A stretch of 22,854 nucleotides of DNA from CAADGN01 sp035443945 (GCA_035443945.1 DAOMNQ010000045.1:1-22854); one strand, 5' to 3'. Shown: positions 1-7,350, counted from the stretch's first letter. Notes: generated by a model from the sequence alone, not told the origin. Translations and numbers: made by a program.

Positions 1-2
1 GG

Positions 3-77
3 CGCAAGTCGGCCCCTGTTCGGGTCAACCCGTGGAAGACGGCTGAAGAGTTACGAGACGATGTGCCTCTACGATGA
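3..77 (+). CDS. C-terminal tail of an ORF cut by the window edge
   Basis: Reading from base 3, an open frame runs to a TGA at 75-77 and would encode a tail containing APVRVNPWKTAEELRDD. No start is visible because the frame enters from outside the window. Its stop lies 17 nt inside the next small ORF, an overlap typical of coupled gene pairs. Since RHS/YD-repeat sequence follows downstream, this could be the C-terminal tip of an RHS protein whose variable toxin domain lies off-window. That is inference, as the 24 visible residues match nothing I recognise. The frame starting at base 1 is also open into the small ORF, so this tail may not be real. Confidence 0.3.
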   Translation, partial: RKSAPVRVNPWKTAEELRDDVPLR

Positions 78-303
78 TGTTAAAATCGACGATTTCTTTT
101 CAGAACATGAGGCGATCATTCGTCCCGAAGTGACGCGATTATTACGGTTGTTGCGAGATCTGTTGGATCAGCTCTCTAGTAAGCAGAAAAACGATCCCGA
201 TCCAGACCCTTTTATTGAGCCGAGTTGGCCGCATGTAGTCGGATTGGCAAAGCGAATACTCGATGAAGCTAAGCAGCGGGGCTGGTACAGGACCAAGACG
301 TGA
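61..303 (+). CDS. Small hypothetical protein, AT-richer than its neighbours; candidate immunity-type or orphan gene
   Basis: This 80-residue ORF starts at ATG 61 and ends at TGA 301-303. I do not recognise the family. It is charged, with an acidic N-terminus (DDVKIDDFF), a Leu/Arg-rich helix-like middle (VTRLLRLLRDLLDQL) and a DPDPDP stretch; no signal peptide or membrane segment is seen. Its base composition is close to balanced, whereas the following kilobase is very GC-rich, which suggests separate ancestry. It overlaps the end of a possible upstream ORF and is followed immediately by an RHS-repeat fragment. In RHS loci, small AT-rich genes between the variable C-terminus and displaced RHS fragments are often immunity genes; here that role is inferred from position only. 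The frame is also open to base 1, so a longer protein starting off-window is possible. Confidence 0.5.
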   Translation: MCLYDDVKIDDFFSEHEAIIRPEVTRLLRLLRDLLDQLSSKQKNDPDPDPFIEPSWPHVVGLAKRILDEAKQRGWYRTKT

Positions 304-1284
304 ACGTGGCTTGTTCACGTTCGGGTACGACGCTCGTGGGAACCTGACGGTGGCGACGGCGGGTCTGGACGTGAACGAGGACGGGGAGCTGGACGGCGTG
401 AACGACGTGGTCATTGCGCAGGGGGTGTTCGAGTACGACGCTCGTTCGGCGTTGGTGCGGGAGTGGCAGTCGTGGGGCGGTGAGGCGGACCTGGACGAGC
501 AGACGGGTTCGCCGCGGGTGGAGTATGCGTGGGCGTACGTGTCGGCCTGGGAGGGTGGGGGTTCGGCGGGCGGTTCGCCGGGTCCGGGCGAGAACGTGCA
601 TCGGCTGTCGGGGATGCTGTATCCTGCGCGGGTGCAGACGGGGACGCGGCTGGAGGTCGGGCTGGTGTACGGGGACGACCCCCACGACCCGGCGTCGGTG
701 GACGACGCGTTGTCGCGTGTGAGCCGGCGGTGGAGCGGCTGGTGCAGTACGCCTACGCGGGGTCGGACCGGCGGGTGGGGTCGTCGGCGTGGGCGCGGGT
801 GGGCGGCACGCTCGAGGAGGCGTTCCGGCAGGCGTTCGGCGACGGGCAGGCGCTGGGCTACCCCGGTCTGGACCGGTTCGGTCGTGTGCGTGACCTGCAC
901 TGGACGCTGTCGGACGGGGAGACGACGGTGCAGCGGTTCGGGTACGGGCGCAACTCGGCGGGCGACCTGCTCCATGCGCGTGTGGAGCAGGAGGACGCGG
1001 TGAACACGCGGTCGTGGCTGTACGGGCACGACGGGCTGTCGCGGCTGCGTTCGGCGGAGCGGGGCGCGCTGGAGGCTGGGAACGACGCGATCGACCGGAC
1101 GACGCAGGGCGTGCCGACGCCGCGGCGGGTGTCGTGGGGCCTGGACCGGCTGGGGAACTGGACGCAGGGGGCGGGTCAGACCGACGGCGGCAACGAGTTC
1201 GTGCATGCGGGGTGCCGCGCCGGAGGAACGCGTCAAGTGCTCCAGCGCTTTGGTGGAAGGAGAGTGTGCGGCAGGATGGTCTAG
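263..1284 (+). pseudogene. RHS/YD-repeat protein fragment, frameshifted and truncated
   Basis: Two overlapping frames together give one RHS-like sequence. The first, recognisable from about 305, contains the YD motif FGYDARGNLT and a second FEYDARSALVREW, and remains RHS-like to about 718. The second picks up as PAVERLVQYAYAGSDRR and continues through FGYGRNSAGDLLHARV, WLYGHDGLSRL and WGLDRLGNWTQG to about 1200. Moving between them requires one missing base near 718-722. There is no start codon with a leader, no N-terminal region and no conserved pre-toxin core motif, and the last ORF runs into a palindromic repeat at 1281, where it stops. YD-repeat proteins normally form large cocoon-like shells around a C-terminal toxin; this piece covers only a few repeats and is very likely non-functional. 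The frameshift could instead be a sequencing error. Confidence 0.65.
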
Positions 1285-1417
1285 AGGCTATCCCGTAACC
1301 TCGGAGAACCGATCTCACCACAGAGGCACAGAGAGCACCGAGGCAGGAATCATTGGTTGTTTTCTCGGTGCCCTCTGTGCCTCTGTGGTGAATCTCGGGT
1401 TTCGGGATAGGCTCTAG
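1281..1417. repeat. Palindromic repeat element, copy 1 (MITE/REP-like)
   Basis: The outer ends are near-inverted (ctagaggctatcccg on the left, cgggataggctctag on the right). Inside is a long imperfect palindrome: 1315-1342 pairs with 1364-1391 at 27 of 28 positions, leaving a 21-nt loop. A second copy with the same architecture lies at 16669-16802. The core (caccacagaggcacagag) is a motif I recall from many planctomycete and other environmental genomes, where it yields spurious ORFs with peptides such as LCALCVSVVN. There is no coding capacity for a transposase, so it would have to move in trans or spread as a hairpin. The ends carry CTAG, so each provides a TAG stop to the flanking ORF. Confidence 0.75.
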
Positions 1418-2946
1418 GCAGCCCGGGCGGCGTTCGAGCCGGGGGCGGCCTCGATCGGCTCGGACTTGGTGCGCTCCATCTCGCGGGTGGCCGCCAGGAG
1501 GAACTGCTGGTGCGATCCGATACCCTTGGCGGAACGCTCATCGAAGGTGGCCACACCGACGGCGAGCGTGGGCAGACTCCCGCGTTGCGCGGCGTCGCGC
1601 GGCGAGAGAGTTGCGGCAAGAGAACCGGCAGCGCGGAGCGCGGGAAGCCGGGGCATGCCGGGCAGCAGGACGGCGAACTCGTCGCGCGCCAGCCGGGCGA
1701 TGGTGCAGCCGAGATGAGAAAACTCGCGACGGAGGACGGCTGCCGCATTCAGGATCGCTTCGTCGGCGGCGACCTGCCCCTCCCGCTTGGCGATGGCGTC
1801 GAGGCCGCCGAGGGAGAGCCGAACGAGCGAGAGCGCTCGCGGTTGGCTGACCGCCTGCTCGAAGGCCTGGCGAAGTGACCTCTCGAATGCCTCCGGACCC
1901 TGGACGCCGGTGAGCGGATCGAACTCGTACTCGTCACCCGGCCTGGCGGCTGTCCGCACGGGATCGGCGCCGGCGCACGTGCTCACCGCTGTGAGTTCGG
2001 CGAGGCGCGCTCCGGCGTCGGCGAGGATGGACTCGGCTGTCGGCAGATCGCCCGTGCTGAGGTTCAGCAGGCGGCCGAGCTCGATGGCCGACTGGGTGAT
2101 CTTCGGCAGGACGGCGTCGACGCGGGACGGCTCCAGCCTGAACCACTCGCGCGCCCGCTGGTACAGGCGGCGCAGCGCGGGGACCGCGTCGGCATCGGTG
2201 ATCGTGTCGTGGAACAGGTTCCCCAGCGCGACGCAGCGGATCAGTTCGCAGCAGGCCTTGGGCGCGGCGGTTGGCCGCTCGTGGTACTTGATGGGGAGAA
2301 CGAGTTCGTCGGGGAGCCGCCAGCGTTGAGCGAGCATCGCACCGACATCGGGGTGTTGCGTGTCGAGCGCGGCGAGTTCGTGCTTGACGAGTTGACGGTG
2401 GTCCGTACCTGCCGCCTCGAGAACACGGAGGTAGTCCGTCCCGAGCGTGCGGTAGAGGGCGATCATGCCGACGTCCTGGAGCAGGCCGCCGAGGAACGCC
2501 TCATCCGTCTGCTTGATGCAAACCTCATGCGCAACGATGCGGGCCGCCGCTGCGGTGATGAGACCCCGCCGCCAGTAACTCACGTAGTCGAACCGCGGAT
2601 CGGAGTCGTCGTTGACCGTGGAGACAAGCGAGAACCCGATGGCAAGGCTCTTGACCGGGCCGAGGCCCATCAGGACCATCGCACGCGAGATCGAACCGCA
2701 GCGTTGCCGCAGCCCGTAGAGCGGTGAGTTGACGGTCCGGAGGACTTTCGCCGAGAGCCCCTGGTCCTTCTCGATCACTGCCGCGACCTCATCCAGCGAG
2801 ACGTCCGCGTCGGCGGTGAGGTGAAGAATGCGCACCGCCACCGTCGGCAGCGTGGGCAGCGTCGGGCACGCGAGGACCTGTTCTAGGAGTTGCTGGTTCA
2901 CGGCGACCTTCCACCCGGAATGGGCGGCCGGATCGCGTCGCAGCAT
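1414..2946 (-). CDS. HDOD domain protein with C-terminal degenerate GGDEF domain
   Basis: The 510-residue product has an HDOD domain at about residues 20-225 (LPTLPTVAVRIL, VNSPLYG, FLGGLLQDVG), the HD-related output domain of bacterial signalling proteins, which usually lacks HD catalytic residues. A linker leads to a GGDEF-type domain at about 340-495, opening with FDPLTGVQG. The active-site signature is ARDEF (420-424) instead of GG(D/E)EF, so diguanylate cyclase activity is doubtful and a sensory or GTP-binding role is more likely. An alternative GTG start at 2901 has a GGAAGG box 5 nt upstream and begins right before the HDOD domain; it may be the true start. The stop codon TAG at 1414-1416 is contributed by the edge of the palindromic element. 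The gene lies 41 nt downstream of recO on the same strand. Confidence 0.85.
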   Translation of the reverse strand: MLRRDPAAHSGWKVAVNQQLLEQVLACPTLPTLPTVAVRILHLTADADVSLDEVAAVIEKDQGLSAKVLRTVNSPLYGLRQRCGSISRAMVLMGLGPVKSLAIGFSLVSTVNDDSDPRFDYVSYWRRGLITAAAARIVAHEVCIKQTDEAFLGGLLQDVGMIALYRTLGTDYLRVLEAAGTDHRQLVKHELAALDTQHPDVGAMLAQRWRLPDELVLPIKYHERPTAAPKACCELIRCVALGNLFHDTITDADAVPALRRLYQRAREWFRLEPSRVDAVLPKITQSAIELGRLLNLSTGDLPTAESILADAGARLAELTAVSTCAGADPVRTAARPGDEYEFDPLTGVQGPEAFERSLRQAFEQAVSQPRALSLVRLSLGGLDAIAKREGQVAADEAILNAAAVLRREFSHLGCTIARLARDEFAVLLPGMPRLPALRAAGSLAATLSPRDAAQRGSLPTLAVGVATFDERSAKGIGSHQQFLLAATREMERTKSEPIEAAPGSNAARAA

Positions 2947-2987
2947 CCGTGCCGCACTCGGAGTATCGACCCCCCCCGCCGCTGCCT

Positions 2988-3767
2988 TTACTTCCCGGCG
3001 TTCGCCCGGGACGAGGCGGATGGGGCGTCCGTGAGGGGGCGCCCTCCGAAGGCCCAGCGAACCGTTGGCAGTTCGCGTCCGAGAATCTCGCGGAGATAGG
3101 CCGCGAGAAGTCGATTCGCGCGGTCGAGGGATGCGCCGTCGTCGCCGATCGGTTGTCGCGCATCGAGGCGGCGGAGGAGTTGGACGGTGGGCGCCCGCAC
3201 TTTCCAGAGCGGGGAGGAATGAGTGTTATCCCCCTCGTCGTCTCCGAGCATCACAAGCCCGCCGCCGCGGGGACTGAAGCCGTAGACCTCCCGAGCCTGC
3301 TCTCCCTCACCATGACCGAGCGCCGGCTTGTAGCCGGTCTCGACGAGCGTTGCCCACTGGAAGCGAAGGATGGCAACCGCCGTCGCGTCGCCGAGCGAGC
3401 GCAGCGAGGCGAGCAGGGCGTCGAACAACGCGGGGTGCGGATCCTCATCGGTGATCGCGTGGCAGACGAGGTCCGCGAGGTACATGCCGGCGTGAAAGGT
3501 GGCGAGAGAGCGCCGGAGCGCGGGGAAGGTCTCCTGGAGGTCCCATGCGGTGAGCGTGGCGAGTGAGCCGGTGGGCTTGACGATGGCGACGACCTCCCCG
3601 CGGGTGAGGAGTTCGAGGCCGCCGGAGTAGGGGGCCTTTTCCCGGCGTGCCCCCTTGGCGATGCCGCGGATCAACCCGTGCCCGCGCGTGAAGAGGGAGA
3701 CGGTCTGGCTCGTCTCGGACCAGTCCCAATGTCGGACGCAGACGGCCTGGTCGCGGACGGTCGGCAC
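2988..3767 (-). CDS. recO: DNA repair protein RecO
   Basis: The 259-residue product starts VPTVRDQAVCVRHWDWSE, and continues SQTVSLFTRGHGLIRGIAKGARR, the typical RecO N-terminal OB-fold pattern in which strand residues are followed by G(L/I)..(V/I)AKGAR. The helical C-terminal part follows (LYLADL-like segment MYLADLVCHAIT, then ALFDALLASLRSL and LRFQWATLVETGYKP). RecO helps load RecA at gaps with RecR and anneals SSB-coated DNA. The C-terminal Cys4 zinc site found in some RecO proteins is not evident. The GTG start at 3767 is chosen because the N-terminal domain begins there; no Shine-Dalgarno is present, but a TACCCT box sits 5 nt upstream, compatible with a leaderless transcript. It is divergent from the fabZ-like gene at 3852 and probably co-transcribed with the HDOD gene. 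Confidence 0.85.
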   Translation of the reverse strand: MPTVRDQAVCVRHWDWSETSQTVSLFTRGHGLIRGIAKGARREKAPYSGGLELLTRGEVVAIVKPTGSLATLTAWDLQETFPALRRSLATFHAGMYLADLVCHAITDEDPHPALFDALLASLRSLGDATAVAILRFQWATLVETGYKPALGHGEGEQAREVYGFSPRGGGLVMLGDDEGDNTHSSPLWKVRAPTVQLLRRLDARQPIGDDGASLDRANRLLAAYLREILGRELPTVRWAFGGRPLTDAPSASSRANAGK

Positions 3768-3851
3768 GCGGGAGGGTACGCGGGGCGGGGGCGGCCGATT
3801 CCCTCGCCGCGGACGGGACGGGACGGGCCGATCGGTGTATGGTGCCCGGTC

Positions 3852-4283
3852 ATGCGTTTCGACCTTGTGGATGCCGTGCTCGACCGGGGACCGGATCGGA
3901 TCGTCACGCTCAAACAGGTGAGCGCGGCGGAGGAGTACCTTGCCGACCACTTCCCGACGTTCCCGGTCCTGCCGGGGGTGCTGATGCTGGAGGCGATGGT
4001 CCAGGCCGCGCGACTCCTGGCGTCGGGGGAGGCCGGCGAGCCGCTCGTGCTCGGGAGCGTGCGTGCCCTGAAGTACGGTCGGATCGTGCAGCCGGGGGAC
4101 TCGCTCCGGGTTGAGGTCACGTGGACATCGCGGAACGAGTGCGGCGCGGCCGACTTCAAGGGTGAGGCACGCGTGATCGGGCCGGACCGGGCCGAGCGGG
4201 GGGTGGCGGCCTCCGGGCGGTTTACGCTGCGGGCGGTTCGGTCTGCCTCCGCTGAGGTGGGCGGGGCGTCCCGTATCGTGTAG
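3852..4283 (+). CDS. 3-hydroxyacyl-ACP dehydratase, FabZ-like hotdog protein (first of pair)
   Basis: The 143-residue protein has the FabZ active-site pattern: His33 in DHFPTFPVLPGVLMLEAM and the helix Glu47. These residues dehydrate (3R)-hydroxyacyl-ACP to trans-2-enoyl-ACP in fatty-acid elongation. The rest (LVLGSVRALKYGRIVQPGDSL) matches the hotdog-fold strands. The ATG at 3852 follows a TATGGT box by 8 nt with no clear Shine-Dalgarno. It is the first gene of a plus-strand trio with an acyl carrier protein and a second dehydratase, separated by 45 and 15 nt, so it likely acts on the ACP encoded next door. Whether it serves general lipid synthesis or a dedicated acyl product cannot be told from the sequence. 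Confidence 0.8.
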   Translation: MRFDLVDAVLDRGPDRIVTLKQVSAAEEYLADHFPTFPVLPGVLMLEAMVQAARLLASGEAGEPLVLGSVRALKYGRIVQPGDSLRVEVTWTSRNECGAADFKGEARVIGPDRAERGVAASGRFTLRAVRSASAEVGGASRIV

Positions 4284-4328
4284 CATGGCGGCCCATGCCG
4301 GGGGAGTGGCCCGCGAGTCCGAGGAAAC

Positions 4329-4715
4329 ATGATGACGCGAGATGAGATATTCGAGAAAGTCCGCGAGGTGCTGGTCAGCGCCCTGGCGGTCGACGAGGAC
4401 GAAGTGACGCCCGACGCCGTCCTGACGGCGGACCTCGGCGCGGAGTCGATCGATTTCCTCGACATCGTGTTCAAACTCGAACAGACCTTCGGGTTCAAGA
4501 TCGGTCAGGGCGAGTTGTTCCCGGACAACGTGGCACAGGACCCGGAGTACGTGCAGAGCGGGAAAGTCACGCCGAAGGGGATCGCGGCCCTGAAGGAGCG
4601 CCTGCCGCACGCAGACTTCTCTACTCTGGAGGCGGACCCGCGCGTCGAACGCGTGGGCGAGATCTTCACGGTGGACGCGGTGGTCCGGTTCTGCGAGCGG
4701 AAACTGGCCGGCTGA
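4329..4715 (+). CDS. Acyl carrier protein, long variant
   Basis: The 128-residue protein carries the ACP phosphopantetheine site: Ser40 in DLGAESIDFLDIV, after the first helix (EIFEKVREVLVSAL). Standard ACPs are about 80 residues. Here the segment after the second helix is extended by roughly 45 residues (GELFPDNVAQDPEYVQSGKVT followed by GIAALKERLPHADF), and the fold closes with FTVDAVVRFCERKL. I recall such long ACPs beside paired dehydratases in planctomycetes. A GAGGAA box precedes two consecutive ATGs (4329 and 4332); either may be used. Flanking FabZ-like genes suggest they use this ACP as substrate carrier. It needs a phosphopantetheinyl transferase encoded elsewhere. Confidence 0.88.
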   Translation: MMTRDEIFEKVREVLVSALAVDEDEVTPDAVLTADLGAESIDFLDIVFKLEQTFGFKIGQGELFPDNVAQDPEYVQSGKVTPKGIAALKERLPHADFSTLEADPRVERVGEIFTVDAVVRFCERKLAG

Positions 4716-4730
4716 GCCGCGGAGCGGACC

Positions 4731-5264
4731 ATGCGCTGGATGTGGATCGACCGCGTGGTTGAACTCCTGCCCCGCGAGCGGCTGGTCGCCATCAAGAGCG
4801 TGACGGCGGCCGAAGAGCACCTGTACGACCACTTTCCCGCGGCGCGACGGGCGGACGGATCGGTGCGAGAGGCAATGCCGATCATGCCCGCGTCGCTCAT
4901 CGTTGAGGGGATGGCGCAGTCGGCTGGCATCCTCGTCGGGCACGCGGAGGAGTTCCGCGAGAAGGTCGTGCTCGCGAAGGTCTCGCGGGCCGAACTGGAA
5001 CGCGACGCGATCCCGGGCACGACGCTGCGCTACACGGCGGAGTTGCGGAGCATCGGGGCGCAAGGGGCCAGCACCGAAGGCTCGGTCGAGTTGCTCGACC
5101 ACGCCCGGCCGGACGAGGGGTTCGTGCAAGTAGGGCGCATCGACCTGATGTTCAGCCACCTGGACCGGAACATGGCGGGGATCGCGTTCCCGGAGCACAA
5201 CTTCGTGTTCAGCGAGTCTTTCCGCACGCTGCTGAAGACGAGCGGGATCGACTGCCCGTTCTGA
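4731..5264 (+). CDS. 3-hydroxyacyl-ACP dehydratase, FabA/FabZ-like hotdog protein (second of pair)
   Basis: The 177-residue protein has catalytic-type His34 (YDHFP) and Glu59 (PASLIVEGMAQSAGI), but about ten extra residues (AARRADGSVREAM) lie between the His strand and the central helix compared with FabZ. The remainder (VVLAKVSRAELERDAIPGTTL) follows the hotdog fold, and a C-terminal extension (GIAFPEHNFVFSESFRTLL) is unlike simple FabZ. It begins 15 nt after the ACP stop with a GGAG box upstream, so it is co-transcribed. The two dehydratases differ enough that they probably have different chain or substrate preference, or form a heteromer. The stop lies 1 nt from the end of the convergent membrane-protein gene. 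Confidence 0.78.
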   Translation: MRWMWIDRVVELLPRERLVAIKSVTAAEEHLYDHFPAARRADGSVREAMPIMPASLIVEGMAQSAGILVGHAEEFREKVVLAKVSRAELERDAIPGTTLRYTAELRSIGAQGASTEGSVELLDHARPDEGFVQVGRIDLMFSHLDRNMAGIAFPEHNFVFSESFRTLLKTSGIDCPF

Positions 5265-5265
5265 G

Positions 5266-5619
5266 TCAGCCGTGGAAGAGTTCGTCCGTCCAGTGGTCAA
5301 AGAACAGCGCGAGTTGGGCGAAGGCGGCGACGACCGGAAGGGCATTGAGCCCGATGGCGATGCTCGCGATGGACCGGCCCACGGGCGGTCGCCTGCGCCC
5401 CACGTACTCGCAGATCACCAGCACCAGGGCGATGACACTGAACTTGAGCAGGATCAGCCCCGACAGCCCGGCGTGCCTCAGCGCATGGTCGGCGATGGCG
5501 TTCACTTCCGTGCCGCCCACCCCGAGCACGACCCACGTCATCATCACGTCGAGAGACCCCGCGAAGACGATCCAGCCGTAGGCGTCGGGGTACAGGACGG
5601 GCTGCGGGGCGGGGCGCAT
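5266..5619 (-). CDS. Small membrane protein, DUF5658-like
   Basis: The 117-residue protein has three hydrophobic segments: GWIVFAGSLDVMMTWVVL, LILLKFSVIALVLVICEYVG and SIASIAIGLNALPVVAAFA. The motif pattern (SLDVMMTW, then GGTEVNAIAD, then LLKFSVIAL) resembles the DUF5658 family, whose function is unknown. The ATG at 5619 has a strong GAGGAGG box upstream. It starts 25 nt after the stop of the aroD-aroE gene on the same strand, so it is probably in that operon, although no shikimate-related role is evident. Confidence 0.7.
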   Translation of the reverse strand: MRPAPQPVLYPDAYGWIVFAGSLDVMMTWVVLGVGGTEVNAIADHALRHAGLSGLILLKFSVIALVLVICEYVGRRRPPVGRSIASIAIGLNALPVVAAFAQLALFFDHWTDELFHG

Positions 5620-5644
5620 CGTCGGCCTCCTCGTCGCGGCACGC

Positions 5645-7300
5645 TCAGCGGTCGAGCGACTCGCGGACGAGACGGCCGAAGAGCGCCATCGGAGCGGGGT
5701 GGCCCGTCCATGCCGTGAACTGGGCCGCCGCCTGGCGGACGAACATCTCCACGCCGTCGATCGCTCGCCAGCCGACCTCGCGAGCGTCGTTCAGGAGTGC
5801 TGTTCGCACGGGGTTGTAGACGGTTTCCATCACGACCGTCTGCGGGCCGCACGGATCGGTCGGGCGGGCGGCGAGTTCGCGCACCGGGAGCGGCGATCCG
5901 TCCGGGTCCGGGCCGCCCTTCATGCCGACGGGCGTGCAGTTGACGAACGCGTGCGCTCTCGCGTGTGGTAGCGCGGCCCAGTCATCGGCCGACGCTCGCA
6001 CGCCGGAAGCAATGACGGCCTGAGCGAGATGGTCGGCGCGTTCACGAGAGCGGTTGTACACGATGATCTCCGCGCCGCGCCTCGCCAGCGCAAACGCGAT
6101 CGCCCGCGCGACGCCGCCCGCGCCGAGGATGGCCACTCTCACGCCCGCGATCTCGCCGAGGGCTTCCTGAAGGCAGGCCACGGCCGCCGGCGCATCGGTG
6201 TTTGCGACCGCCATGCGGGTGATCGCGCCATCCGCCGATCGCTCCACAACGATCGTGTTGGCCGCGCCGCAGGCCGCGGTGTCGCCGTCGGTCGTCCACC
6301 CCTGCTCCGCGGCCAGCCGGGCGAGGTTCTCCTTGTGCGGGATGGTCACGCTCGCGCCGCGGAAGTGCAGTCGCGGATGATGGACGAGTTCGAGCACCGT
6401 GGCCTTGAAGGACTCGTAGGAGCCGTCCCCGCCCTGCTCGGCCGCGGCGATGGGCAGGGGCAGGTAGACGCCGTCGTGGCCGACGGCCTCAAAGCCGGCG
6501 TTGTGCACGAGCGGCGAGAGCGAGTGACCGACGGGCCACCCGACGATGCCGTAGACGCCAGTCGGGGCGGTGATCGAGCGGAATCGGTAGAGGTCGAGGA
6601 GTTCGCCGATGGTCGGCTGGCCGGGAGCGGTCGCCCCCTGGGGGTGGAGGCTGGCGAAGGTGAGAAAGCCGCCGAACTTCGGGGCGAGGACGCGGCTCAT
6701 CAGGCCGAACTCGCCCATGCCGAGGGCTATCGTCGGGCGGTCTCGCTCGGCGAGGAGGTCGAGGAGTTCCAGATTGTCGCGCAGCGAGCGGGCGCGGAAG
6801 GCAACCTTGTGGACGGCGGCGGCCGGCTCGGCTCGCATCACAGCGAGCCTGCGGGCGAGGTCCGCGGGCCGACCGTCGAAGTCGTGCATCGAGAGGATGA
6901 GGCGAGTGGACACCGGGCGTGCCTGCTTCGGGTGATCGACCGCAAGGTTCACCTTCTGGCGTAGATTCGCCGAACGCGAGTATGCGGCGAGTTCGACGTC
7001 GATGTACGCGGGCGGCGCGTCGCTCGTGCCGAGGCGCTCGAAGAGGGCGACCCGGGCGTCCTCGGGGCCGTCGTAGTGGCCGCCCTCCCACGTGGGGCGG
7101 CAGGTGATGATGCAGGGCAGTGGAGACTCAGCGGCGAGGCGGAGGATCGCTTGTGTCTCCGCTTCGTCGCCGGACCCGGAGAAGCAGGCGTCGATGCGGT
7201 ACTCGACGATGTCCGCGCCGTGGTCGCGCGCCAGCGCGGCATCGGCAATAGCCGCGTCGGTGTCGTTGACGAGGATGGGGACGCAGAGGAGGGTGGGCAC
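5645..7300 (-). CDS. aroDE: Bifunctional 3-dehydroquinate dehydratase (type I) / shikimate dehydrogenase
   Basis: The 551-residue fusion has two shikimate-pathway enzymes. Residues 1-240 are a type I dehydroquinate dehydratase: EYRID (33-37), catalytic His139 in SMHDF and Schiff-base Lys165 in VHKVAF. Residues 243-551 are AroE: substrate-binding SLSP (260-263), catalytic Lys323 in SVTIPHKEN, Asp369 in ANTD, the NADP-binding loop GAGGVARA (393-400) with NRSRERA, and NCTPVGM. Together they turn 3-dehydroquinate into 3-dehydroshikimate and then shikimate. The same order of domains is known in plants, chlamydiae and planctomycetes. The GTG start at 7300 has no Shine-Dalgarno; a TACACT box ends 6 nt upstream, suggesting a leaderless mRNA. 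All key residues are present, so both activities are expected. Confidence 0.93.
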   Translation of the reverse strand: MPTLLCVPILVNDTDAAIADAALARDHGADIVEYRIDACFSGSGDEAETQAILRLAAESPLPCIITCRPTWEGGHYDGPEDARVALFERLGTSDAPPAYIDVELAAYSRSANLRQKVNLAVDHPKQARPVSTRLILSMHDFDGRPADLARRLAVMRAEPAAAVHKVAFRARSLRDNLELLDLLAERDRPTIALGMGEFGLMSRVLAPKFGGFLTFASLHPQGATAPGQPTIGELLDLYRFRSITAPTGVYGIVGWPVGHSLSPLVHNAGFEAVGHDGVYLPLPIAAAEQGGDGSYESFKATVLELVHHPRLHFRGASVTIPHKENLARLAAEQGWTTDGDTAACGAANTIVVERSADGAITRMAVANTDAPAAVACLQEALGEIAGVRVAILGAGGVARAIAFALARRGAEIIVYNRSRERADHLAQAVIASGVRASADDWAALPHARAHAFVNCTPVGMKGGPDPDGSPLPVRELAARPTDPCGPQTVVMETVYNPVRTALLNDAREVGWRAIDGVEMFVRQAAAQFTAWTGHPAPMALFGRLVRESLDR

Positions 7301-7306
7301 TCGGGG

Positions 7307-7312
7307 AGTGTA
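7307..7312 (-). promoter_or_regulatory. Putative -10 box, leaderless aroDE
   Basis: TACACT on the minus strand ends 6 nt before the GTG start of aroDE. No good -35 hexamer is seen at the usual distance. At such spacing, transcription would begin at or next to the start codon. Confidence 0.35.
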
Positions 7313-7350
7313 GAGGCCCGGGGTGAACCACCCACCCCGCGGCGGGGCGA

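Noticed and set aside
1205..1417. Short ORFs encoding LCALCVSVVN or LCASVVNL-like peptides in the palindromic elements
   Set aside because: They arise from the repeat sequence itself and appear wherever the element occurs; nothing indicates a separate gene.
3768..5345. Very long minus-strand frame extending recO upstream to 5345
   Set aside because: The extension is antisense to the dehydratase-ACP-dehydratase genes and its sequence is Arg/Pro/His-rich without family features; the RecO domain begins at 3767.
7320..7350. Terminator between the dockerin protein gene and aroDE
   Set aside because: Only short GC palindromes without a T-run are present, not enough for an intrinsic terminator call.
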